Of a DNA stretch of 64,000 nucleotides, positions 22,063 through 35,762 are shown in pieces. This DNA comes from Shewanella ulleungensis. Lineage in GTDB: Bacteria; Pseudomonadota; Gammaproteobacteria; Enterobacterales; Shewanellaceae. Each line of letters starts with the position of its first letter. The first letter of the stretch is position 1. Where the stretch lies: the NCBI RefSeq assembly GCF_014648315.1, contig NZ_BMQW01000015.1:1-64000 (forward strand), in the 5' to 3' direction. The position numbers were made by a program, and so were the translations under genes. Below the pieces are notes generated by a model. That model did no database searches and had not been told where the DNA came from. It was given only the letters and a program-made list of their open reading frames with translations.

Positions 22063-22374
22063 CCAATGACTTATCCAATAACGGCACCACGACAACGTGA
22101 TCCAAATACAATTTATTTGCTATAAGGGCAGGCATTTTATCAATTCACCTCGCAATCACAGTTAATTATCCTTAATGCCGACATGGGGTTACTGCTTACA
22201 CTTGTCACTCAACAACAGGCTAAAAAAGTTGCACTTAGCGCTCAGATAGAAGTAAGTGCTAATAGCAGCACTTAATTATTTGAGCAACACACTCCCAGCG
22301 GCTTAAACCCTAAGTGGTTAACCGTGCGACAAATAAACTATGCTGATATAAATCAAAGTAGCTGGTATGTCTGA
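22063..22374 (+). pseudogene. Possible decayed gene with two in-frame stop codons
   Basis: One frame reads as ordinary protein from the ATG at 22063 to a TGA at 22372-22374, interrupted only by TAA codons at 22123-22125 and 22273-22275. Between the stops it runs GQAFYQFTSQSQLIILNA..., then LTLVTQQQAKKVALSAQIEV..., and after the second stop LFEQHTPSGLNPKWLTV.... Codon choice (CAA, AAA, GCT, TTA) resembles the neighbouring genes. I recognise no family. It could be a nonsense-inactivated gene or a chance open frame. Confidence 0.3.
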
Positions 22375-22611
22375 GCGCTCAGAAGAAAAGAGACTATACG
22401 CCACGCGTAATGGTGTCTATGTGATAGGAGGTTGCATTTTTAAGGACTAAATACGCGACAATACTTATAAAAACAGACTCACGTTAATGATATGAATATA
22501 CACAGGACGTTAATCAAAATGAAATATGATTAAATTTTGGCCTAACGGTGCCGATAACAAGTTATAGTTAACGAAGTATCTACCTTATTTATCGGCTCAG
22601 GAGGACGTGAC

Positions 22612-22932
22612 ATGAGTATCGACAGCATTTATGCCATGTTAGCCAGACCCGTGCGCGCGGTTAGCGAGAGACGAAGAATTGTTGAACAAGTTCGAGGCAC
22701 CAGTGCCATTAGTGCCGACAGCCATGAAGCACCGCAATCACAATTACCCCCTCACATTACTCATAAAACGGTTGTTACCAAAAAAACTTTTGTGCGCAAA
22801 GAGCGCCGCTCAAAATTACGCACCATAGATGACAAAAAGAATTTAGGCAGTCGATTGAGAAGGATGAATACTGACGAGCGCTTTTCCACTCGTGGAGAAT
22901 CCGCCAGCCAGCATATTGATATCGAAGTATAA
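22612..22932 (+). CDS. Hypothetical small basic protein
   Basis: This gene encodes 106 residues with no recognised family. It is preceded by a near-ideal Shine-Dalgarno (AGGAGG, seven bases before ATG), which argues that it is real. There is no signal peptide or membrane segment. The middle is strongly basic and hydrophilic (KTFVRKERRSKLRTIDDKK), which suggests disorder or nucleic-acid contact, but nothing more can be said. It is a lone plus-strand gene convergent with glpK, whose stop codon is only 16 bases away, with no terminator between them. Confidence 0.6.
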   Translation: MSIDSIYAMLARPVRAVSERRRIVEQVRGTSAISADSHEAPQSQLPPHITHKTVVTKKTFVRKERRSKLRTIDDKKNLGSRLRRMNTDERFSTRGESASQHIDIEV

Positions 22933-22948
22933 TCTCAAAGTGTAATCA

Positions 22949-24654
<1,706 letters not shown>

Positions 24655-24682
24655 ATAAAAAAGCCCCGCAAATGCGAGGCTT
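24655..24682 (-). terminator. Terminator of the FadL-type gene
   Basis: On the minus strand the stem AAGCCTCGC/GCGGGGCTT (one G-T pair, ATTT loop) is followed by TTTTATACTA. It lies about 80 bases after the stop codon. Confidence 0.82.
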
Positions 24683-24698
24683 AGAATGCTGCGTTAGG

Positions 24699-24752
24699 TA
24701 CCCAATCGACCTGAAGGTGCATGTTTAAAAGCATCTTCAGGTTTATTGGGTA
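24699..24752. repeat. Long imperfect inverted repeat 3' of the FadL gene
   Basis: An outer arm pair TACCCAAT (24699-24706)/ATTGGGTA (24745-24752) and an inner pair ACCTGAAGGTGC (24709-24720)/GCATCTTCAGGT (24731-24742) form about 20 paired positions around a 10-base loop. It lies between the stop codon and the true terminator and has no T run, so it looks like a dispersed repeat or an mRNA 3'-end structure. Confidence 0.6.
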
Positions 24753-24762
24753 TAAATACAAT

Positions 24763-26121
24763 TTACATCTTATAGCTTAGCTGTATACCGGTTAACCATA
24801 CATCACCTGTCGCTTCACCGTTGAAATCGATTGATGCGAGGCCAAGTAGATCTTGAGATTCGCTAATCGGTGCATCACCGTGCATACGAATATAAGTAAC
24901 GCCAAGATCGACACTCAAGTTTTCAGACACTTGGTATCCAGTACCCATACTAAACCAGAAACGGTCTGTGTCTGGGATAGTCGTCGTACGGTGTTCATCA
25001 TCTACGGCTGTTTTATCAAGTGCAAAACCTGCGCGTAACGTCCACTGTTCGTTTACGTTATAGGTCGTACCAATTGCATAGCGCCAGCTATCTTTAAAGT
25101 TTTCTTCTTTAACAATGTCAGACTCGATATCACCCGTCGGTTTAACATCTCCAGGAAAGTAAGCTACTAGTCGCTCAAATGTGCTCCACTCTGTCCAATT
25201 GATGCTGGCATGCATTGCCCAGTTTTCTGTTAGCTGGTGATAAGAAGCCAGTTCAGCAAAAGCAGGCAGTTCGATAGGCAGATAGCCATCAATACTAATA
25301 TCTTGTCCGCCGTCATATACCACACCAGAAACTGTGCCATCTAAATCTAGGTCAACACCACTGTGATAAGCCACACCAATACGGTTGCTTGAATTGATTT
25401 GCCAACTCGCGCCGGCTTTCCAACCATAGCCAATGTCGTCGCCTTCCATTGATTTAAGTTCAGTGCCTGCTGCGGGTAAGCTTGCTGATATGCTGGCTGG
25501 CACATTAGGGTTAGCACTAATGGCACCAATCCAAGCTGGTGCTGTGGCGCTAACTTCACCTTCACCATAAACCATACGAAGACCTGCACCCACGGTAAAC
25601 TCATCATCTATGCGATACGCGATGTTAGGGTTAAATTCAACGGTAGTAATTGATGTGTGGCTGCCAAAAATAGCCGCTGCACTTGTCGTGTCGGTTTCGG
25701 TTGCTAAACCATAGTTTGAATTAAGTGCAAGACCCCAAGTCCAATGATCATTCAATTGGTTAGAGTAATAAAAGTTAGGTACTAATGCATTATCAGCAAC
25801 ATCAATTTCATCTGCATTGATCACAACGGCATCAGAACCTAACAAAGGAGATGTTACACTTACGTCGCCTAACACATCGACATTTGGCATCACGTAAATA
25901 CCACCAGCAGAAAGCTGGCGACCTTCGAGATAGGCTAACATTGCAGGGTTACGCGCTTGAGTTGACGCATTGTCTGCTATGGCAGCTTCACCTGCATACG
26001 CTCGGCCTAAACCGGTAGCTGAAGATTCTGCAAGTTGAAAACCTGCTGCGTTTACTTGAGTTGTTGCCCCAAATACAATGGCGCTGATCGCCAATGTTAA
26101 CACTGTTTTTTTCATTTTCAT
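24763..26121 (-). CDS. FadL-family outer membrane transporter
   Basis: This 452-residue protein has a cleavable signal peptide (about 26 residues, ending VNAAG) and the OMPP1/FadL/TodX N-terminal hatch motif after it (FQLAESSATGLGRAYAGEAA, then NPAML). The remainder is alternating beta strand with short turns, and the C terminus ends in an aromatic/hydrophobic strand (IQLSYKM). Family members carry long-chain fatty acids or other hydrophobic compounds across the outer membrane through a lateral opening. Substrate cannot be told from sequence. It is monocistronic, with its own terminator. Confidence 0.9.
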   Translation of the reverse strand: MKMKKTVLTLAISAIVFGATTQVNAAGFQLAESSATGLGRAYAGEAAIADNASTQARNPAMLAYLEGRQLSAGGIYVMPNVDVLGDVSVTSPLLGSDAVVINADEIDVADNALVPNFYYSNQLNDHWTWGLALNSNYGLATETDTTSAAAIFGSHTSITTVEFNPNIAYRIDDEFTVGAGLRMVYGEGEVSATAPAWIGAISANPNVPASISASLPAAGTELKSMEGDDIGYGWKAGASWQINSSNRIGVAYHSGVDLDLDGTVSGVVYDGGQDISIDGYLPIELPAFAELASYHQLTENWAMHASINWTEWSTFERLVAYFPGDVKPTGDIESDIVKEENFKDSWRYAIGTTYNVNEQWTLRAGFALDKTAVDDEHRTTTIPDTDRFWFSMGTGYQVSENLSVDLGVTYIRMHGDAPISESQDLLGLASIDFNGEATGDVWLTGIQLSYKM

Positions 26122-26508
26122 TCTCTGTGTTTAAGATCCATACTGCTTAAATCGGCCTAATAGAGCAAAAGCTCGACTTAAATGAGGGCACTAAGTGTAC
26201 GGATCCAAAACCGCTTTGCAACAGGGACAACTCTGTCTAACCGAGTGAATGCTATAAATTAAAACTGTGATCTAACGCAATGTTTTTAGTTTGTATGAGC
26301 CAGTAACAACATCAAAAGATAAATAGCTGTACGCTCAAATACTTCTGCAAATAGAAAAAAACCAACTTGTCTATTTAAAACAGAATATTACATCAAAAAA
26401 AATAGTACGCGAGTTAGCTTTAATTCCTTTATTTAGCCACTTATTTTCACGCGTTAATGAATAATTAGGCTACTTTCAAACATAAATAAATTTACAAATA
26501 AAAATAAA
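26122..26508. other. Intergenic region upstream of the FadL-type gene
   Basis: This AT-rich spacer lies between the fadL-type start and the leuD terminator. It must contain the fadL-type promoter, but no site stands out. Confidence 0.4.
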
Positions 26509-26540
26509 AAAACCTCTCTTTGCTAGCAAAAAGAGGTTTT
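26509..26540 (-). terminator. Terminator of the leu operon
   Basis: AAAACCTCT/AGAGGTTTT with an inner palindrome TTTGCTAGCAAA forms a 14-bp stem with one mismatch. On the minus strand a long T-rich run follows (TTTATTTTTATTT). It starts about 87 bases beyond the leuD stop codon. Confidence 0.85.
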
Positions 26541-26627
26541 ACAACACAGAGTTAGCACTTTTAACGATGTCGCAATGTAATAATGACTAAGCGTCAACGT
26601 TATATAAATTCATCAAAGATAAATCGC

Positions 26628-27233
26628 TTATGCATACCACTGTGGAATTTGTGCTTCATAATCACTGATGTGTTGCTCAAATGATAAGGTTAAGCCAATC
26701 GCGTCAAGACCATTAAGCAGCTTATGCCTGGCAGATTCAACCAAGCTAAAGTTAAATACCGCACCAGAAGGTGAAGTTACAGTTAAGGCTTGTAAATCTA
26801 CGGTAATTTGTGCGCCTTCATTTGCTGCAACTTCATCGATTAATTGCTGCACTTGCTCAGCAGGTAACTTAACTGGCAATAAACCATTATTGATTGAGTT
26901 TCCGTAAAAAATATCAGCAAATGTTGGGGCTATAATCACTCTTAGCCCAAAATCTGCTAACGCCCAAGGTGCATGTTCGCGTGATGAGCCGCAACCAAAG
27001 TTCTCTTGAGCCAACAAAATTGACGCGCCTTTATAGCGTGGTTTATTTAAAGCGAAGTCTGGATTAGGTTGATCGCCTGCATCATCTAAATAACGCCAGT
27101 CATGGAATAAATGCACTCCAAAACCATCACGGGTCACTTTCGACAAAAATTGCTTCGGAATAATTTGATCCGTATCGATATTGGCACTGTCGATGGCTAC
27201 CGCTAAACCGGTATGGGCAGTAAATGCTTGCAT
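26628..27233 (-). CDS. leuD: LeuD, 3-isopropylmalate dehydratase small subunit
   Basis: LeuD pairs with LeuC to isomerise 2-isopropylmalate to 3-isopropylmalate in leucine synthesis. The 201-residue swivel-domain protein (E. coli 201) contains [13 protein letters not shown] at the N terminus and the conserved [13 protein letters not shown] loop. It is the last gene of leuABCD, 19 bases after leuC. Confidence 0.97.
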   Translation of the reverse strand: MQAFTAHTGLAVAIDSANIDTDQIIPKQFLSKVTRDGFGVHLFHDWRYLDDAGDQPNPDFALNKPRYKGASILLAQENFGCGSSREHAPWALADFGLRVIIAPTFADIFYGNSINNGLLPVKLPAEQVQQLIDEVAANEGAQITVDLQALTVTSPSGAVFNFSLVESARHKLLNGLDAIGLTLSFEQHISDYEAQIPQWYA

Positions 27234-27252
27234 GTATATCTCCTATCTCGGT

Positions 27253-28664
27253 TTAGTATGGTTGACGAATATCAACAAAGTGACCAGCAATGGCTGCAGC
27301 TGCAGCCATTGCTGGACTGACTAAATGTGTGCGACTGCCACGACCTTGACGACCTTCAAAGTTACGGTTACTAGTTGATGCACAGCGGTCTCCCGCTTCT
27401 AAGCGGTCATCGTTCATTGCTAAACACATAGAGCAGCCCGGTAAGCGCCATTCAAAACCGGCTTCAATAAAGATTTTATCTAAACCTTCGGCTTCGGCTT
27501 GAAGTTTTACCTGGCCAGATCCTGGTACCACAATCGCCACAACACCTTCTGCCACCTTGCGGTTTTTGGCATGTACAGCTGCAGAGCGTAAATCTTCAAT
27601 ACGTGAATTAGTACAAGACCCAATAAACACCTTATTAATGCTGATATCTGTCATTTTGGTACCTGGCGTTAAGCCAATGTACTCTAATGCTTTAATCATG
27701 CTGGTACGGTTAGTCATATTCGGTTCATCTTGCGGGTTAGGCACTACGGCATCAATGGCCACAACTTGACCAGGATTAGTACCCCAGGTTAATTGTGGTG
27801 CAATGTCATTGGCATCTAATACAACTTCGGCATCAAAAACGGCATCAGCATCCGTTTTAAGTTCAGACCATGCAGCAACCGCTTGCTCCCACACTGCATC
27901 TTTCGGTGCAAACTCACGGCCTTTTAAGTAATTAAAAGTGGTTTGATCAGGCGCGACCATACCGGCTTTTGCGCCCATTTCGATAGCCATGTTGCACAGG
28001 GTCATGCGGCCTTCCATGGTTAGGGCTTCAATAGCTTCACCACAAAATTCAACCACGTAACCTGTACCGCCATCCATACCTAGCTTACCGATAATCGCTA
28101 ATACGATATCTTTCGCTGTAACGCCATCTGTCACCTTACCACGTACTTCTACCTTCATGGTCTTGGCTTTTAATTGGCGTAAGGTTTGCGTTGCTAATAC
28201 ATGCTCAACTTCTGATGTGCCAATACCAAATGCTAATGCGCCAAATGCGCCATGAGTAGCTGTGTGCGAATCACCACATACAATCACAGTACCCGGTAAA
28301 GTAATACCAAGTTCAGGCCCCATAACATGGACAATACCCTGGTTCGGATGATGAATGTCGTATAAACGCACACCAAACTCTTTACAGTTTTGCGCTAAGG
28401 TTTCAACTTGAGTACGGGCCATTGGGCTTAACGCATCTAAACTTGCACTGCGCGTTGAGGTGTTATGATCCATAGTTGCAAAGGTTTTTTGCGGCGCACG
28501 TAATTGACGCCCCGCCACTTTTAAACCACTAAAGGCTTGAGGTGAAGTCACTTCATGTACTAAATGACGGTCAACGTACACAATTGGCGCTTCGCCTTCT
28601 GGGCTCGCCACAATATGCGCGTCCCACACTTTTTCGTATAAGGTTTTACCTGTTACCTGGGTCA

Positions 28665-28665
<1 letters not shown>
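27253..28665 (-). CDS. leuC: LeuC, 3-isopropylmalate dehydratase large subunit
   Basis: This is the aconitase-like subunit holding the [4Fe-4S] cluster. The 470-residue product has [17 protein letters not shown] and the three cluster cysteines in [12 protein letters not shown] and CSMCLAMN. The C-terminal [19 protein letters not shown] matches the family. It overlaps the leuB stop by one base. Confidence 0.97.
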
Positions 28666-31324
<2,659 letters not shown>

Positions 31325-31401
31325 CGAAGTTCTCCATCGACCATCTTGTATGTATTTCACCTAACTGCAAACATCACAACAGGCTCGTTTCAAAAGGGCT
31401 A

Positions 31402-31437
31402 TAAACAAAAAACCCCGCGGCTATTAGCGCGGGGTTT
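31402..31437 (-). terminator. leu operon attenuator
   Basis: A 10-bp perfect GC-rich stem (AAACCCCGCG/CGCGGGGTTT, 31410-31437) is followed on the minus strand by TTTTTTGTTTAT. It lies between the leucine-rich leader reading frame and leuA, the arrangement of a translation-controlled attenuator. Confidence 0.88.
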
Positions 31438-31453
31438 GTGTATGCTGAATAAT

Positions 31454-31537
31454 TTATCTCGCATGTAACACAAAGGACTCCGCGCAGTCTATGCGAGAGA
31501 GGAGAAGGAGTCCGAGTAAAATCGATTGTGTATTCAT
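31454..31537 (-). CDS. leuL: leu operon leader peptide
   Basis: A 27-codon frame upstream of leuA starts MNTQSILLGLLLLSRI and ends SFVLHAR. It holds seven leucine codons, six of them within seven residues (LLGLLLL), mostly CTC and CTT rather than the more usual TTA/CTG. This resembles E. coli LeuL, with its run of four leucines. The DNA over and after the leucine codons contains competing arms: GGACTCC/GGAGTCC (over the leucine codons) and TCTCGCAT/ATGCGAGA. The second could act as an alternative fold before the attenuator. No strong Shine-Dalgarno is visible. Confidence 0.78.
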   Translation of the reverse strand: MNTQSILLGLLLLSRIDCAESFVLHAR

Positions 31538-31627
31538 GGTTTTAGTATTCACTTTAAATAGATTTATATTCGCATTACGTCATGCTTAGGTAAATAAATA
31601 TTCTGTATAAACTTTTCTATAGCTAAT

Positions 31628-31655
31628 ATTTAACGCGAGCAGGCTCTGCTGTCAA
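31628..31655 (-). promoter_or_regulatory. Predicted leu operon promoter
   Basis: A perfect TTGACA (31650-31655) is followed after 16 bases by TTAAAT (31628-31633, four of six matches) on the minus strand. The start of transcription would fall about 80 bases before the leader ATG. Confidence 0.5.
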
Positions 31656-31877
31656 CCCTAAATTACTCAACTTGAGAAAGATTACGGCGTACTAGTACCT
31701 CATTACACTCAATCCATGCAATTTCACCACGGCTCAGTAAGGTTATTTTTATTATAGGAACCTAAATGGGCTAGATCAAAATTTGTGAACTTAAGTGGCT
31801 GCATCCTATATATATTTATGTACCTCCGCTTAAAAAATCGTATACTTCGAGCATTATTATTTGAGCAGATGTAAACG

Positions 31878-33704
31878 ATGACGCGACTGAAAGAAGCTAA
31901 TAAATATAAATTAAATTGCATTATGAGCTTTATGTTTAGTTTATTGCTTTTTATCGTTGCCACACCAGCGTTATCCCTGCCTTCACAAGAGCTGCTTCTA
32001 AGTGATGACATAATCCAAAAAACTCAGTTACTCAACGTAAGTGAGCAATTGGATGTGATTAATAGTATTAATTCGCAAAAATCAGAAGACGCCAGGACAC
32101 TCATAGAAGCACTGGAGCGACTACAGAGCACTCAATCCTTTAGCAACGTAGAAACCCTTCGTTTAAGCTTATTACGCTGTTTTAATTTACTTGAATTTGG
32201 TGAGTTCAATCAGGCAATCACGCTTGCGAAGCAAGGAGAGCTCAATGCTCGAGAGCTAAAATACGATATCGCTAGGCCTTATTTTATTCAGTGTGAAGCT
32301 TCTGCCCATCAAAGCCTCGGCAACACCTTACAAGAACAACTTCAATCAGAAGAAGCATTACGCTTAGCCAGACGCTATTCTGAAAAACAAGCCATGGTAA
32401 ATGGTCTGTATTTGCGCAGTAGACAAAATACAAACTTAGAAAACTATAACCAATCGATTGAAGATTTGCGCTTGGCATTGGATATTTTTGATGAAGCACA
32501 AGGCCAATTTCAACAGTGGTATTTACTGCCAAAGTCTTATTTGAAAGCAGAGATATCGAACGTCTTTTTTTCACTAGGTGACTTTAAAGAAGCTCTCCAC
32601 TTTTCGGAAACAGCCTATAGTGGTGTATCTTCTTTCGGTAAAATAAAGCCGATAGTTACAATAAACCTCGCATTGATTTATATCTCTTTAGACGATAAAG
32701 CGAAGGTACTGCACTACATTAATAAAATAGAAGCCGCTAACTACAAAATAGATTCTGAGAGAGATATAGCTAACCAACAAGCATTGCTTGCTATTATACA
32801 TTTATATATTGGCGATTATGACATTGCCGAAAAGAAAGCTTCAACCAGCATTACTATATTCACTAAATATCAAGAACCCATATATGTCATGCGCATCAAA
32901 CGGACCTTAGCCAAGATCTATTTCGCGCAAAACAAAGATAGCCAAGCATTATCATTACTCAATGAAATTATTGAACAAGCTAGCGAACTCAAGCAATTCT
33001 CTGACCTTGAAGAATTTAATCAAATCATCAGTGAATATTATGCAACAAAAAACCAGTTTGAATTGGCTTATCAATTTCAGATACAACGCTTTGATGCCGC
33101 TAAGCAAGCCACTGCCAAACTCAATAATGCTCACTTTGTCCAGTATCAGGCCCGTTTAGCAGAACAAAACACACCCCCACCAATCGAAGACGAATTAACT
33201 ACAAATATCAATCAAAACCTCGCGATTACCGCGTTGATTATTTTGTTGCTATCAATTGGTCTAGTGTTCTTTTTGACCAAAAAACCACAAGCAGTATTAA
33301 CCGACACTAAAGAAGAAACGCAACAACAGCGAATTGACAACATACTGCTCAACGCTAAACAAGGCCATTATCAAATGAGCATGCTGCTGGTTAATATTAA
33401 TCATATCCGCCAGGTGGATATACCTTATGTTGAGCAACAGTTTCAATTAGCATTAAGAGAACAAGATGAGCTATTTCGTCATAGCTTAGATGAGTTAATT
33501 ATTTTGTTACCTCACACATCATCGACTGGAGCTGTCAGAGTCATGCATCAGATAGAACAGATACTCAGTAATTGGAAAACTGACGTTAAAACCAGTATTG
33601 GTCTCGCCAGCTTACAACAGTTAGACACATTTGAGGTGTTGATGAAAAGAGCGGTTTTAAATCAATTGAGTAAAATGAAACCACAAGACACGAAAGTAAT
33701 TTAA
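31878..33704 (+). CDS. TPR-repeat membrane protein with a degenerate GGDEF-like C terminus
   Basis: The 608-residue protein starts with a signal/anchor (SFMFSLLLFIVATPALS), then about 400 residues of helical TPR-like repeats predicted to lie in the periplasm. A membrane helix follows (about 446-467, ITALIILLLSIGLVFFLT), then a 140-residue cytoplasmic part. That part keeps the spacing of a GGDEF domain (MSMLLVNINHIRQVD ... RHSLDELIILLPH ... TSIGLAS), but the catalytic GGDEF is replaced by HSLDE and no DxLTGLxNR start is visible. It is therefore unlikely to make cyclic di-GMP and may be a sensor or scaffold. It is a single gene convergent with recQ. An internal ATG at codon 16 would give a more ordinary signal peptide. 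Confidence 0.75.
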   Translation: MTRLKEANKYKLNCIMSFMFSLLLFIVATPALSLPSQELLLSDDIIQKTQLLNVSEQLDVINSINSQKSEDARTLIEALERLQSTQSFSNVETLRLSLLRCFNLLEFGEFNQAITLAKQGELNARELKYDIARPYFIQCEASAHQSLGNTLQEQLQSEEALRLARRYSEKQAMVNGLYLRSRQNTNLENYNQSIEDLRLALDIFDEAQGQFQQWYLLPKSYLKAEISNVFFSLGDFKEALHFSETAYSGVSSFGKIKPIVTINLALIYISLDDKAKVLHYINKIEAANYKIDSERDIANQQALLAIIHLYIGDYDIAEKKASTSITIFTKYQEPIYVMRIKRTLAKIYFAQNKDSQALSLLNEIIEQASELKQFSDLEEFNQIISEYYATKNQFELAYQFQIQRFDAAKQATAKLNNAHFVQYQARLAEQNTPPPIEDELTTNINQNLAITALIILLLSIGLVFFLTKKPQAVLTDTKEETQQQRIDNILLNAKQGHYQMSMLLVNINHIRQVDIPYVEQQFQLALREQDELFRHSLDELIILLPHTSSTGAVRVMHQIEQILSNWKTDVKTSIGLASLQQLDTFEVLMKRAVLNQLSKMKPQDTKVI

Positions 33705-33716
33705 CTGGTACCACGC

Positions 33717-33739
33717 AAAAGGCTAGGCATTAGCCTTTT
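33717..33739. terminator. Bidirectional terminator between the TPR gene and recQ
   Basis: A perfect stem AAAAGGCTA/TAGCCTTTT with a 5-base loop has T runs in both directions. It overlaps the last codons of recQ and starts 13 bases after the TPR gene stop. Confidence 0.8.
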
Positions 33740-35574
33740 GTTAAATAATCGCTGATCTCATCTAAAAACTCTCCGCCAAATCGGTCTAGCTTTATTTGCC
33801 CAACACCATTTACCGCAAGCATTTCACCTGGACTGGTAGGCAACATGGCCGACATTTCAGCCAGCGTAGCATCGTTAAAGACTAAATACGGTGGAATATC
33901 GTGTTGTTCAGCTAACTCCCGGCGTAATAGTTTTAATCGTGCAAATAATTTACGATCGTATTGCTGTACTGCGCGCGTATTCGGTTTACGCTTAACATCA
34001 AGTAACTGGATCCGCGGCTCAGCTAACATCAAGGTCATTTCTGCTTTCAAAATCGTTCGCGCGGCTGGATTTAAACGAATACTTGAACCTCGAGTAATAT
34101 CCTGACTCGCCAAACCTAAGTGAATTAACTGCCTCAAGACACTTAACCAATGTTCTGTCGATTTATCTGCTCCAATACCCCAAGTGGTTAACTTGTCATG
34201 GCCTCGATCAACAACATTCGCAGCTTTAGATCCTCTAAGTACATCTATTACGTGATGAATGCCAAAGCGTTGTTGTAAACGATAAATACACGACAATACC
34301 TTTTGAGCATCTTCAGTGCCATCGTATCGCTTAGGCGGGTCTAAACAGATATCACAGTTACCGCAAGGTTCAGATGCTACTTCATCAAAGTAATGCAACA
34401 ATACCTGTCGACGACAGGTTTGTGCTTCAGCAAAAGCAGCCATAGTGTGTAACTTATGAAACTCAACTTGCTGCTGTGGGCCAGGCTCTGATTGCTCAAT
34501 CAAATGTCTTACCCGGCCAATATCGGCAGGATCAAACAACATGTACGCTTCCGCTTCTAGCCCATCTCGTCCCGCTCGGCCAGTTTCTTGATAGTAAGCT
34601 TCAATGCTTTTAGGGATATCGTAATGCACCACAAAGCGCACATTCGATTTGTTAATCCCCATACCAAAAGCCACCGTAGCAACAACTATATCAACTTGAT
34701 CTTTTAAAAATTTATCTTGTACATCAGCGCGGTCGTCTTGGCTCATACCCGCATGATACGCCTGAGCATTAAAACCTTGCAATCGCAGGCGTTCAGCAAC
34801 CTCATCAACACGGCGGCGACTACTGCAATATACAATACCGCTAGCACCATTTTGTATAGTGACAAACTGACGCAACTGGTTAGCTGCATTTAACTTTTCA
34901 GCCACGGTATAACGAATATTTGGACGGTCAAAACTCGATAATAGGGTATAAGGAGCAATATTTAAGCGCTCACAAATACTGAGTCGTGTCGCTTGATCTG
35001 CTGTGGCAGTTAATGCCATTAGTGGGATATACGGAAAATACGCTTTTAACTGCCCAAGAGCGGCATATTCAGGCCTAAAGTCATGCCCCCACTGACTAAT
35101 ACAATGAGCCTCATCGACCGCAAACATTGAAAGGTCAACCGATTGCAAACGTTCAATAAAATCTGGTCTTAATAAACGTTCAGGCGAGACATATAACAGT
35201 TTTATCTCACCAGAATGCAGTTTCCGAAGCACTTCAGCACTTTGCTCACGCGGTAATGATGAATTGAGATAAGCAGCAGCAACACCGCTTTGCAATAAGC
35301 TGTCGACTTGGTCTTTCATTAACGAAATCAGAGGTGATACAACAATCGTCACACCCGGTAATACTAACGCCGGTAACTGGTAGCACATGCTCTTACCACC
35401 ACCAGTAGGCATAATCACTAAGGTATCTTGACCTTGTAAACTGTGTTCAATGACTTCTCGCTGCCCTTCACGAAAGGCACGATAACCAAATACCTGCTGT
35501 AAACTGGCCGATAACATATCCTGCTCAGAAGCAGTATCAAGAGTTAGGCTTGGTGTCGAAGTCAGATTATCCAT
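33730..35574 (-). CDS. recQ: RecQ, 3'-5' DNA helicase
   Basis: RecQ unwinds DNA in RecF-pathway recombination and replication-fork processing. The 614-residue protein has the Q motif (FGYRAFREGQREVIEH), Walker A (MPTGGGKSMCYQLP), DEAH box (AVDEAHCISQWGHDFRPEY), motif VI (QETGRAGRDG), the RecQ-CT zinc cysteines (CRRQ...CGNCDIC), the winged helix, and a C-terminal HRDC domain (from about residue 535). Length and domain order match E. coli RecQ (609). Confidence 0.97.
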   Translation of the reverse strand: MDNLTSTPSLTLDTASEQDMLSASLQQVFGYRAFREGQREVIEHSLQGQDTLVIMPTGGGKSMCYQLPALVLPGVTIVVSPLISLMKDQVDSLLQSGVAAAYLNSSLPREQSAEVLRKLHSGEIKLLYVSPERLLRPDFIERLQSVDLSMFAVDEAHCISQWGHDFRPEYAALGQLKAYFPYIPLMALTATADQATRLSICERLNIAPYTLLSSFDRPNIRYTVAEKLNAANQLRQFVTIQNGASGIVYCSSRRRVDEVAERLRLQGFNAQAYHAGMSQDDRADVQDKFLKDQVDIVVATVAFGMGINKSNVRFVVHYDIPKSIEAYYQETGRAGRDGLEAEAYMLFDPADIGRVRHLIEQSEPGPQQQVEFHKLHTMAAFAEAQTCRRQVLLHYFDEVASEPCGNCDICLDPPKRYDGTEDAQKVLSCIYRLQQRFGIHHVIDVLRGSKAANVVDRGHDKLTTWGIGADKSTEHWLSVLRQLIHLGLASQDITRGSSIRLNPAARTILKAEMTLMLAEPRIQLLDVKRKPNTRAVQQYDRKLFARLKLLRRELAEQHDIPPYLVFNDATLAEMSAMLPTSPGEMLAVNGVGQIKLDRFGGEFLDEISDYLTKG

Positions 35575-35762
35575 TCACACTATAATGTCATTTAAAGGAT
35601 GGTCATTTTAAAGCACTCAGCCACAGATGTCTTGAAGCAAAGTGCAATTGACACATTTAACATACCGATGATGATTGAGTATTGAACACTTTAGCGTTAG
35701 ATTAAATACTCTATGCGCGTTGAAAATAAATACAAAAATAATAAACACGACAAGGATTGCTC

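Noticed and set aside
21877-22125. 82-codon open frame MHGNYYVKWPYFTPY...
   Set aside because: It has no ribosome site and an irregular composition; only its last part joins the possible relic reported separately.
22371-22382. Perfect palindrome CTGAGCGCTCAG
   Set aside because: Twelve-base palindromes are expected many times by chance in 64 kb; it is not placed at a promoter and is not a LexA box (no CTGT-N8-ACAG).
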